Assembly: GCA_013696945.1 (NCBI GenBank)
Contig: JACCXQ010000158.1
Coordinates: 1 to 5,388, forward strand
DNA: 5,388 nucleotides
Direction of reading: 5' to 3'
DNA from: Chloroflexota bacterium
GTDB taxonomy: Bacteria; Chloroflexota; Limnocylindria; Limnocylindrales; CSP1-4
The notes under the pieces were generated by a model. That model was not told the DNA's origin. It saw nothing but the letters and a program-made list of their open reading frames with translations, and made no database searches. Below, piece after piece: positions 1-5,388 of the stretch (position 1 is its first letter; each line of letters begins with the position of its first letter). The translations under genes were made by a program, and so were the position numbers.

Positions 1-1021
1 GCTTGTCGAACCCACGGCTGAACTTCTCGGTCACGTAGCCGATGTCGGCGGCGAAGTAGGTCGGCGTGCCGTTCGAGCGGTAGACGACACGATCCTTGTC
101 GTCCCCGAACGCGGTCGAGCGGAACCACGTCGCGCCGTCCTGCTCGAAGATGTGGCCGCCGGCCCGCAGGCGCTCCACGGCTCGCTCCACCCATCCCTCG
201 CGGTGCAGCGAAGTCTCCGTCTTCCAGATATCGAAGCGGACGCCCAGGTGCTCCAGGCTCTGCTCGATGCCGGCCCGGATCCGCTCCCCGGCCCACGCAC
301 CGAGGATCGCGTCGCGGGCGGCGCCCGGCTCGATCGCGCGCGACCAGACCTCGTCCGGCAGCTCGCTAGCGAGCGTGGCGACGTACTCGCCGCGATACGC
401 GTCCTCCGGTAGCGGCTGACCGGTCCGCCGCGCGGCGACGGACGCGCCGAGCACATCGACCCGGTCGTTGGCGTCGTTGAAGTAATACTCGCGCGTGACA
501 CTGTGGCCGGCCGCTTCGAGCACCCGTGATAGCAGATCGCCGACGAACGCGCCGCGCGCGTTGCCCACGGTCAGCGGCCCGGTCGGGTTGGCCGACACGA
601 ACTCCACGTTGATACGCTTCGTGGGCTCTGCAGCGAGATGCCCGAAGCCCTCTCCGGCATCTCGCGCGGCATCGAGAGATCGCTCCAGCTGGTGGGGCGC
701 GATGCGAAGGTTGAGGAATCCCGGCGGCGCCACGTCGGCCGCGATGATCGGCCCGTCCTCACCCACCGCACCCGTCGCCACGAGCGCCTCGACGAGCGCC
801 GCGCTGATCGCCATCGGCGGACGTCGGAGCGGTCGGGCCAGCTTGAGCGCCAGGTTCGATGCCAGGTCGCCGTGCTCGGCCTTGGCCGGACGTGACAGCT
901 CGACGTCGACGGGTTCGCTGTCGACCGGGAGCGCCGGGAGCGTCCCCTCCGCCACGGCGTGCCGCCACGCGTCGCTGAGGCGGTCACGGACCAGGCTGCG
1001 AAGAGTGCTGGTGTCGTCCAT
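1..1021 (-). CDS. argS: Arginyl-tRNA synthetase, N-terminal 340 residues (3' end beyond window)
   Basis: Class I aminoacyl-tRNA synthetase that charges tRNA-Arg with arginine in the cytoplasm. The frame is open from ATG 1021 to the left edge, giving 340 residues of a family usually about 550-590 long, so the C-terminal anticodon-binding domain and KMSKS region are not visible. Residues 1 to about 110 fit the N-terminal tRNA-recognition (Add-1) domain, including an AEHGDLASN stretch. The catalytic domain follows with EFVSANPTGP at 140-149, the ArgRS version of the segment leading into the HIGH motif. The HIGH motif itself reads TVGN (151-154) and is followed by ARGAFVGD. Near the edge the conserved NGTPTYFAADIGY and KFSRGFD segments appear; most relatives have DIAYH where this protein has DIGYV. 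The gene starts 31 nt after the metallo-hydrolase stop, and I see no convincing Shine-Dalgarno site. Family identity is secure; the motif substitutions are read directly from the DNA. Confidence 0.95.
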   Translation of the reverse strand, partial: MDDTSTLRSLVRDRLSDAWRHAVAEGTLPALPVDSEPVDVELSRPAKAEHGDLASNLALKLARPLRRPPMAISAALVEALVATGAVGEDGPIIAADVAPPGFLNLRIAPHQLERSLDAARDAGEGFGHLAAEPTKRINVEFVSANPTGPLTVGNARGAFVGDLLSRVLEAAGHSVTREYYFNDANDRVDVLGASVAARRTGQPLPEDAYRGEYVATLASELPDEVWSRAIEPGAARDAILGAWAGERIRAGIEQSLEHLGVRFDIWKTETSLHREGWVERAVERLRAGGHIFEQDGATWFRSTAFGDDKDRVVYRSNGTPTYFAADIGYVTEKFSRGFDK

Positions 1022-1052
1022 CGCGAATGACGGTACCCGAAGCGGCGGTGAG

Positions 1053-1826
1053 TCAGTCGACCTCGAGGATCATCCCCGGCTCGGCGAGCGCGACGGGACC
1101 GTCGAAGAGGCGCTGAGCCTGCGCGAGCGCGCCATCGGGGTCGCGCTCGTCGAGGACGTGGGTGAGGATCAGGCGCGCGGCTCCGGTCCGCTTCGCGACG
1201 TCCGCCGCCTGTGCCGCGGTCAGGTGCAGAGCACCGCCTTCCGCTGGCGCTTCCGACGAGCCCCACGAGGCCTCACAGAGCAGCGTGTCTGTGGGTCGGA
1301 CGATCGGGAGTAGGTCATCGGCGCGCCCACAGTCGCCGCTGTAGACGAGGCCAGGTCCCGCGCCGTCGACCCGCGTGACGCGGAAGGCGTGGCTCTGCGT
1401 GGCGTGGGTGACAGGCCTCGCGTCCACGGCGAGCGCCCCCACCTGGGTAACGCCCGGTGAGACGTCGCTGCCCGGCAGGCCGTCGAGGAAGCCAGGTTCG
1501 CCGAGGAGCGCGTCATAACGTGACCGCAGCTCCGCGGGGGCGTGGAGCGCCACCGTAGCCGGCGGGTCGCAGGCATAGCGCAGGTAGTGGCGGAGCGGGA
1601 CCAGGTCGGCGTGGTGGTCGGGGTGGAGATGGCTGACGAACACGGCATCGAGCGTGGCCGGATCGATGAACGGGCCGAGCGCCGAGAACGAGCCCTGGCC
1701 CAGGTCGAGCAGGATGGCCGTCCCCTCGGCTTCGACCAGATAGCAGGAGGACGGCCGCCCGGGTCGCAGCGTGTAGGCCGGTGCGCAGCCGACGACGGTC
1801 ACGCGGAGTGGCGCGGGATCAGCCAC
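1053..1826 (-). CDS. MBL-fold metallo-hydrolase, YhfI/RNase Z-like short form
   Basis: Predicted cytoplasmic metal-dependent hydrolase of the metallo-beta-lactamase fold, 257 residues from the chosen GTG start. All the usual dinuclear metal ligands are visible: HLHPDH at 66-71 (H66, H68, D70, H71), H141, D165 in SGDCG and H223 in LTHV. A further His, H201 in ALHLTAAQAA, sits where RNase Z proteins have a catalytic-site His. The protein begins with a VTVVGCAPAY strand typical of the family. It is about 50 residues shorter than true tRNase Z, and I see no long exosite arm. It therefore resembles the Bacillus YhfI-type group rather than a tRNA-processing enzyme; the substrate is unknown. The start at 1826 is preferred over the longer GTG at 1856 because a perfect AGGAGGT lies 8 nt before it, and because it overlaps the HAD stop as GTGGCTGA. 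The fold assignment is firm and the function is not. Confidence 0.9.
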   Translation of the reverse strand: MADPAPLRVTVVGCAPAYTLRPGRPSSCYLVEAEGTAILLDLGQGSFSALGPFIDPATLDAVFVSHLHPDHHADLVPLRHYLRYACDPPATVALHAPAELRSRYDALLGEPGFLDGLPGSDVSPGVTQVGALAVDARPVTHATQSHAFRVTRVDGAGPGLVYSGDCGRADDLLPIVRPTDTLLCEASWGSSEAPAEGGALHLTAAQAADVAKRTGAARLILTHVLDERDPDGALAQAQRLFDGPVALAEPGMILEVD

Positions 1827-2478
1827 GTGCGGCGACCTCCTCTGACCAGCACTCACCGACCCGGCGCGTCAGCTCCTCGAGCGTATCGACGACCAGCACG
1901 GCTTCTGGCGGCGCAGACGCCGGGATGACGCCCCATGGCCCGCGCCGCAGCCAGACGGCACGCATCCCAGCCGCCGCGGAAGGCAGCACGTCGTTATCGC
2001 TCCTGTCGCCCACGTACGCGACGGACGATGCCTCCGGTCCGCCCATCAGCTCCAGTGCACGCTCGAAGAACGCGGCGTCCGGCTTCCAGACACCGAGCTC
2101 GTCGCTCATCGCGATGACATCCGCGCGGATCCCGAGTGCGCGAAGCTCGGCTGTCCGCTCCGCGGGCTGGTTGGCCACGATCGCCAGTCGGTAACCGGCC
2201 GTCCGCAGCGCCTCGAGGCTGGGAAGCGCGTCGGAGTAGAGATCGCGGTGTTGGAACCCGCCATACGCCTCCATCACGCGGGGGAGATGCTCGCGCCAGC
2301 GGGGCTGCTCCAGGATCGCGAAGACGTCGCGGTGTTCGTGGCCGCGCTCGATGACCGCGCCGAACGCCGCCATGAACGTCAGGCGTGGGATCCCAAGCTC
2401 GTCCGCCCAGAGGCTCCAGATGCGTGTCTCGTCGATGAGAGTCTCGCCGACGTCGAGACAGACCCAGCGGTCGGACAT
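1819..2478 (-). CDS. HAD-superfamily hydrolase (phosphatase-like)
   Basis: Predicted cytoplasmic hydrolase of the haloacid dehalogenase superfamily, 219 residues, probably acting on a small phosphorylated metabolite; the substrate cannot be read from sequence. Motif I is LDVGETL at 8-14 with nucleophile D9. Motif II falls at VANQP (N103). Motif III Lys is K132 in GVWKPD. Motif IV is YVGDRSDND at 155-163 (D158, D161, D163), a Mg2+-binding pattern. Between motifs I and II lies a helical cap of about 70 residues (roughly 17-85), as in subfamily I enzymes. The position two residues after the nucleophile, usually Asp in phosphatases, is Gly (G11). The start ATG shares one base with the kbl stop (TGATG), and no Shine-Dalgarno site is visible upstream, so translation probably depends on ribosomes finishing kbl. 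The same open frame continues up to 2820 inside kbl, but that extension carries no HAD sequence. Confidence 0.9.
   Translation of the reverse strand: MSDRWVCLDVGETLIDETRIWSLWADELGIPRLTFMAAFGAVIERGHEHRDVFAILEQPRWREHLPRVMEAYGGFQHRDLYSDALPSLEALRTAGYRLAIVANQPAERTAELRALGIRADVIAMSDELGVWKPDAAFFERALELMGGPEASSVAYVGDRSDNDVLPSAAAGMRAVWLRRGPWGVIPASAPPEAVLVVDTLEELTRRVGECWSEEVAARG
1835..1841 (-). promoter_or_regulatory. Shine-Dalgarno site setting the metallo-hydrolase start
   Basis: The minus strand reads AGGAGGT here, fully complementary to the usual anti-Shine-Dalgarno sequence, with 8 nt to the GTG at 1826-1824. It lies inside the 3' end of the HAD gene. It falls downstream of the GTG at 1856, so it cannot serve that longer reading; this decides the start in favour of 1826. 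Confidence 0.8.
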
Positions 2479-2480
2479 CA
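2476..2480 (-). promoter_or_regulatory. kbl stop / HAD start overlap (TGATG)
   Basis: The kbl TGA (2480-2478) and the HAD ATG (2478-2476) share one base on the minus strand. The 20 bases before the ATG contain no purine-rich ribosome binding site. This arrangement is a well-known termination-reinitiation junction and suggests that HAD translation is tied to kbl translation; the coupling is inferred from the layout. Confidence 0.65.
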
Positions 2481-3719
2481 GATGACGCGGAGCTCGCGGC
2501 CGACCTCCGCGAACGCGTCGAGGCAGATCTGCAGCTCCTCGCGTGAGTGCTCGCTGCTGACGATCGTGCGGAGCCGCGCCTTGTCGAGGGCGACGGTGGG
2601 GAACACCACGGACGTCGCGAACACACCACGTTCGAAGAGGCTGCGGGACATCCGCTGGGCCGTCTCGGCCTGACCGACGATGACCGGCGTGATGGGCGTC
2701 TCGCTGATGCCGGTGTCGAAGCCGAGCCCCTCGAGGCCCGCCTTGAAGAAGCGCGTGTTCTCCCAGAGGCGCTCGATCCGCTCCGGCTCCTGCTCCAGGA
2801 CGTCGATGGCGGCGAGACACGCGGCCGCCACAGCCGGCGGGTGCGACGTGGAGAAGAGGAACGGGCGCGCCCGCTGCACCAGGAAGTCACGGAGGTGCTG
2901 GCGACCCGCGACATAGCCGCCCAGCACGCCCATCGCCTTCGAGAGGGTGCCCACCTGGATATCGACACGGCCGTGCAGATCGAAGTGGTCGATGGTGCCG
3001 CGCCCGTTCCGGCCGAGAACCCCCGATGCATGCGCGTCGTCGACCATGACCGCCGCCTCGTATCGGTCGGCCACGTCGCAGATGTCGCGCAGCGGCGCGA
3101 TGTCGCCGTCCATCGAGAAGACCCCGTCGGTGATGACCAGGATGTGCTCGTACGCCCCCTTCGGCCCGCCCTTGTCGCGGGCGTCCCGCAGGACCGTCTC
3201 GAGCCCCTCGACATCCTTGTGCGGGAAGACGGCGCGGGCGGTCTTCGCCAACCGGACGCCGTCGATGATCGAGGCGTGATTGAGCGCGTCGCTGACGATC
3301 AGGTCGCGCTCCGTGGTGATCGTGGGGATGACGCCGCTGTTGGCCGTGAACCCCGACTGGAAAACGAGGGTCGCCTCGGTGTGCTTGAAGCTTGCCAGGC
3401 GGCGTTCGAGCTCCTCGTGGAGCTCCATCGTGCCGGCGATCGTCCGGACGGCGCCGCTGCCCACGCCCAGGTCGCGCACGGCGTCGAGCGCCGATCGTAC
3501 GAGCCGCGGATGGGTGGCCAGGCCCAGGTAGTTGTTCGACGAGAGGCTTATGACAGGCCGGCCGTCCATCGTCGTCCGCGGCGCCTGGCGCCCGGACATC
3601 ACGACCAGCGGCCGGTAGAGCGATTGCTCGCGGAGTGCCTGGATCTCGGCCCCGAGATAGCCGAGCGGGTCAGGGCGTGCCGCTGCCACCGCGTCGCCCG
3701 TCGTCGTTCGGGTGGTCAT
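2478..3719 (-). CDS. kbl: Glycine C-acetyltransferase (2-amino-3-ketobutyrate CoA ligase)
   Basis: PLP-dependent enzyme of the alpha-oxoamine synthase family, 413 residues (E. coli Kbl is 398). In threonine degradation it converts 2-amino-3-oxobutyrate plus CoA to glycine and acetyl-CoA in the cytoplasm. Visible family marks are SLSSNNYLG at 58-66, the PLP-stacking His in LNHAS (H148), GVFSMDGD around 199-206, the cofactor-binding DDAH at 227-230, and the Schiff-base Lys K261 in TLSKAMG. Close relatives make aminolevulinate, 8-amino-7-oxononanoate or sphingoid bases, and the TLSKA form also occurs in a group annotated only as glycine-acetyltransferase related. The tdh gene 4 nt upstream is the main reason for calling Kbl. 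ATG 3719 is chosen because AGGAGGAG lies 7 nt before it; a longer reading from 3761 adds 14 residues encoded wholly within tdh and lacking family sequence. Confidence 0.93.
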   Translation of the reverse strand: MTTRTTTGDAVAAARPDPLGYLGAEIQALREQSLYRPLVVMSGRQAPRTTMDGRPVISLSSNNYLGLATHPRLVRSALDAVRDLGVGSGAVRTIAGTMELHEELERRLASFKHTEATLVFQSGFTANSGVIPTITTERDLIVSDALNHASIIDGVRLAKTARAVFPHKDVEGLETVLRDARDKGGPKGAYEHILVITDGVFSMDGDIAPLRDICDVADRYEAAVMVDDAHASGVLGRNGRGTIDHFDLHGRVDIQVGTLSKAMGVLGGYVAGRQHLRDFLVQRARPFLFSTSHPPAVAAACLAAIDVLEQEPERIERLWENTRFFKAGLEGLGFDTGISETPITPVIVGQAETAQRMSRSLFERGVFATSVVFPTVALDKARLRTIVSSEHSREELQICLDAFAEVGRELRVI

Positions 3720-3723
3720 AGCG

Positions 3724-4809
3724 TCACTCCTCCTGCGGCAGCAGCACGACCTTGCCGGCATGCCCCGACTCGACCAGATCGAACGCCTCGGCGAACCGGG
3801 TGAGCGGCAGGCGGTGCGTGATGATCGGTGTCAGGTCGAGTCCCTCATCGAGGAGCGCGGTGGTGCGGTACCAGGTCTGGTAGAGCAGCCGGCCCGTGAT
3901 CCCGTAGACGCGCACGCCCTTGAAGATGATCTCCTTCGAGACGTCGATCGTAGCGGGCCGGGTGTGCGTGCCCAGAAGCGATATGCGGCCGCCGTTCGTG
4001 ACCGCCGCGAACCCCTGGTGGAGCGCCGGCTCGGCACCCGACATCTCCAGCACCACGTCGATACCGTTGCCGTCGGTCTCTGCGCGGATCCGCGCGACCA
4101 CGTCGTCGCGCGCATCGAGGGTAACGTCGGCACCCATGCGCCTGGCCATCTCGAGGCGTTCGGGGTTGAGGTCCGTGGCGAAGACGCGCGCCGCGCCCGC
4201 CTGCTTCACGACGGCCACGGCCATGACGCCTATGGGGCCGCAACCGAGCACCGCCACTGTCTGACCGGCGATCTCCTCGACGAACGCCGCGTGGACCGCG
4301 TTGCCCATCGGTTCCTGGAGCGCCGCGATCTCGGCCGACATCCCCTCCACCACCCACGCGTTCGATTCGGGGATGGCCACGAACTCCGCGAAGCTGCCCG
4401 GGCGATGGACGCCCAGGATGCGCAGGTTCTGGCAGACGTGGGCGCGGCCGGTCCGGCACTGGTAGCAGGTGCCGTCCACGATGTGCGTCTCGGCGGCCAC
4501 TCGCTCGCCGAGCGCGATCCGGCCGGCCCCCGGTCCGTGGCCGACCACGATGCCCGCCATCTCATGCCCGAACGTCATCGGGGGCGGGCCGAAGTTCTCC
4601 TGTGCCCACGGGTCCCAGCGCTCGATGTGGACGTCCGTGCCGCAGACGCTCGTGGCTTCGACGCGGACGAGGACCTCACCGGGCCCGGGCTCGGGGATGG
4701 GCAGCTCGCGGATGGCGGCTCCCGGCGCCGGGCCTTCCTTGACCAGCGCGCGCATCGTCGTCCCCAGCTCCGCGACCGAGGACCGGTCGACCCGCGCGCC
4801 CGTGGTCAT
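3724..4809 (-). CDS. tdh: L-threonine 3-dehydrogenase, NAD-dependent
   Basis: Zinc-dependent medium-chain dehydrogenase that oxidises L-threonine to 2-amino-3-oxobutyrate, feeding Kbl. In 361-residue numbering, catalytic zinc residues are C56 (SVCGTD), H82 and E83 (GHE). The NAD site is GCGPIG at 189-194, with acidic D213 at the end of the next strand indicating NAD+ rather than NADP+. QEPMGNAVH at 165-173 and TGRLLYQTWY at 305-314 are threonine dehydrogenase signatures that argue against sorbitol or butanediol dehydrogenase. The structural-zinc loop has C115, C118 and C126, but the first expected Cys is D112. Two starts are possible. ATG 4809, one base after the DUF3105 stop (TGAGATG), gives 18 extra residues whose codons all end in G or C. 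ATG 4755 gives 343 residues beginning MRALVKEG, matching the usual Tdh start and length (E. coli 341), with GGGGA 5 nt upstream. Identity is firm; the start is uncertain. Confidence 0.94.
   Translation of the reverse strand: MTTGARVDRSSVAELGTTMRALVKEGPAPGAAIRELPIPEPGPGEVLVRVEATSVCGTDVHIERWDPWAQENFGPPPMTFGHEMAGIVVGHGPGAGRIALGERVAAETHIVDGTCYQCRTGRAHVCQNLRILGVHRPGSFAEFVAIPESNAWVVEGMSAEIAALQEPMGNAVHAAFVEEIAGQTVAVLGCGPIGVMAVAVVKQAGAARVFATDLNPERLEMARRMGADVTLDARDDVVARIRAETDGNGIDVVLEMSGAEPALHQGFAAVTNGGRISLLGTHTRPATIDVSKEIIFKGVRVYGITGRLLYQTWYRTTALLDEGLDLTPIITHRLPLTRFAEAFDLVESGHAGKVVLLPQEE
3727..3734 (-). promoter_or_regulatory. Shine-Dalgarno site of kbl, inside the tdh 3' end
   Basis: The minus strand reads AGGAGGAG, 7 nt before ATG 3719. 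The same bases encode the last Gln-Glu-Glu residues of Tdh, so the tdh C-terminus doubles as the kbl ribosome binding site. This supports 3719 over the ATG at 3761. Confidence 0.8.
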
Positions 4810-4810
4810 C

Positions 4811-5388
4811 TCAGCAGACGCCCGGTTCCGGAGCCTGCGGGCTGTCGACCCATTGCTGGTAGAACGGCAGCGCCGCCTCTGCGTCGAACTCGTCCATGAG
4901 CAGCGCTCGATACCAGGCCAGCATCGCGAACCTGGATGACATCTGGTCCATTCGCATGACGATCACCTTGTTCGGCACCGACGGGCACGAGTTCGGGTAG
5001 GTGCTGAACGGCGCGGACTCGAAGAAGGCTCGCATCCGCGTCAGCTCATCCTGGGTAGGGCCGCCCTCACCTCCGCGGTAGGCAAGGACCACCCACCCGT
5101 GCTCCAGGTTGTGGACCCAGCCTCCTGGACGCACCTCCGACTCCGGCCCATAGAAGTCCCGTCGGATCGGACCCTGCCCGGCGCTGTTGTAATGGTCGCC
5201 CGACGTGGGCGGGCAGAAGCTGTAGTCGATCGTGGAACCCGCTGCGACGTGGGTGTTTCCCATGCCCTGCGTCACGAACCCGATCCGCGCCGTCGGCGAA
5301 GCGGATGGCGATGGGCTGCCCGACGGCGACGCGCCTGCGCTCGCGTCAGGGCTGGAGGACGCCGGGGCGCTCGCCGATGGGTCAGGGG
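4811..5388 (-). CDS. DUF3105 domain protein, C-terminal 191 residues (5' end beyond window)
   Basis: Function unknown. The frame is open to the right edge, so the true start and any signal peptide, lipobox or membrane anchor are not visible; the GTG at 5275 is an internal codon, not a convincing start. Visible residues 1 to about 33 are a Ser/Pro/Ala/Gly linker. The rest matches DUF3105: CPPTSGDHY at 58-66, WVHNLEHGWVV at about 90-100, PFSTYPNSC ending at 134, and LAWYRALLMDEFD followed by a C-terminal helix. Conserved H65, H92, E95 and H96 could form a metal or catalytic site, which is inference. Cysteines 58 and 134 and the terminal residue C191 would suit a disulfide-bearing extracytoplasmic protein. 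The stop lies one base before the longer tdh start, so it appears to be cotranscribed with the threonine genes; no functional link is evident. Confidence 0.85.
   Translation of the reverse strand, partial: PDPSASAPASSSPDASAGASPSGSPSPSASPTARIGFVTQGMGNTHVAAGSTIDYSFCPPTSGDHYNSAGQGPIRRDFYGPESEVRPGGWVHNLEHGWVVLAYRGGEGGPTQDELTRMRAFFESAPFSTYPNSCPSVPNKVIVMRMDQMSSRFAMLAWYRALLMDEFDAEAALPFYQQWVDSPQAPEPGVC
5276..5388 (-). other. Low-complexity Ser/Pro/Ala/Gly linker coding segment
   Basis: In the DUF3105 frame this segment encodes a run of mostly Ser, Pro, Ala and Gly with two Asp residues (for example SPSGSPSPSASPT), ending just before the folded domain. Such linkers commonly separate a signal or transmembrane anchor from an exported domain. 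It shows that the gene begins outside the window. Confidence 0.75.

Noticed and set aside
1022..1052. Possible terminator or promoter between the MBL gene and argS
   Set aside because: The gap is 31 nt. Apart from a six-base GGTACC palindrome I see no stem-loop with a T run and no convincing -35/-10 pair.
571..1266. Minus-strand alternate frame of 231 codons within argS and the MBL gene
   Set aside because: The argS frame has unmistakable ArgRS sequence over the same bases; this frame gives Arg/Ser-rich sequence only.
495..1313. Plus-strand open frame of 272 codons opposite argS and the MBL gene
   Set aside because: It spans the junction between two well-supported minus-strand genes and has a Ser/Arg/Ala-biased translation without motifs.
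1827..1856. Longer metallo-hydrolase start at GTG 1856
   Set aside because: It overlaps the HAD gene by 38 nt, has no binding site at proper spacing, and contains the strong AGGAGGT that serves GTG 1826.
2479..2820. N-terminal extension of the HAD gene (up to 333 residues)
   Set aside because: The extra residues are an out-of-frame reading of the kbl 3' end. HAD motif I starts eight residues after ATG 2478, where HAD proteins normally begin.
1994..3214. Minus-strand alternate frame of 406 codons within kbl and HAD
   Set aside because: It overlaps two genes with clear catalytic motifs in other frames; its own translation is Arg/Ser-rich and unrecognisable.
2547..3803. Long plus-strand open frame of 418 codons opposite kbl
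   Set aside because: It mirrors kbl codons on the other strand, is dominated by Arg, Asp, Val and Ala, and shows no family motif. Very high G+C at third positions removes stops from antisense frames.
3712..4899. Long plus-strand open frame of 395 codons opposite tdh
   Set aside because: Antisense shadow of tdh. The translation is low-complexity Arg/Asp/Ala-rich with no recognisable domain, while the minus strand carries a complete Tdh.
1..5388. Mobile elements, CRISPR repeats, tRNA or rRNA genes
   Set aside because: I saw no direct repeat array, terminal inverted repeats, transposase or integrase motifs, or tRNA-like segments. Coding genes fill essentially the whole window.

Overview
This GC-rich window (roughly two-thirds G+C by eye, with third codon positions almost all G or C) looks like a bacterial chromosome fragment. 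Every supported gene lies on the minus strand, so transcription runs from high to low coordinates. The protein styles (NAD-dependent Tdh of the thermophile/archaeal type, DUF3105 protein with a Ser/Pro/Ala linker, compact YhfI-like metallo-hydrolase) would suit a high-GC Chloroflexota or actinobacterial-type organism. That placement is inference only; no marker gene in the window settles it.

In transcription order the layout is: (1) the C-terminal part of a DUF3105 protein, open at the right edge (5388-4811), with a low-complexity linker before the domain; (2) tdh, L-threonine 3-dehydrogenase (4809-3724); (3) kbl, glycine C-acetyltransferase (3719-2478); (4) a HAD-superfamily hydrolase (2478-1819); (5) an MBL-fold metallo-hydrolase (1826-1053, start revised to an internal GTG); (6) argS, arginyl-tRNA synthetase (1021 to beyond the left edge), of which the first 340 residues are visible. 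The junctions are 1 nt apart, 4 nt apart, 1 nt overlapping, 8 nt overlapping and 31 nt apart. There is no room for a terminator or a conventional intergenic promoter, so this reads as one operon whose promoter lies outside the window.

The metabolic core is the two-step threonine breakdown route. Tdh oxidises L-threonine to 2-amino-3-oxobutyrate with NAD+, and Kbl cleaves this with CoA to glycine and acetyl-CoA. The HAD and MBL enzymes have intact catalytic scaffolds but unknown substrates, and the DUF3105 protein is probably extracytoplasmic. ArgRS is a housekeeping enzyme that appears to ride at the 3' end of the cluster.

No mobile element, CRISPR array, RNA gene or clearly new multi-gene system was found. 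The points most worth a second look are substitutions at normally conserved positions: the first structural-zinc Cys of Tdh is Asp, the ArgRS HIGH motif reads TVGN, and the HAD motif I has Gly where the general acid/base Asp usually sits. Also notable are the alternation of strong and absent Shine-Dalgarno sites along the operon and the cysteine/histidine-bearing DUF3105 domain on a Ser/Pro/Ala tether.
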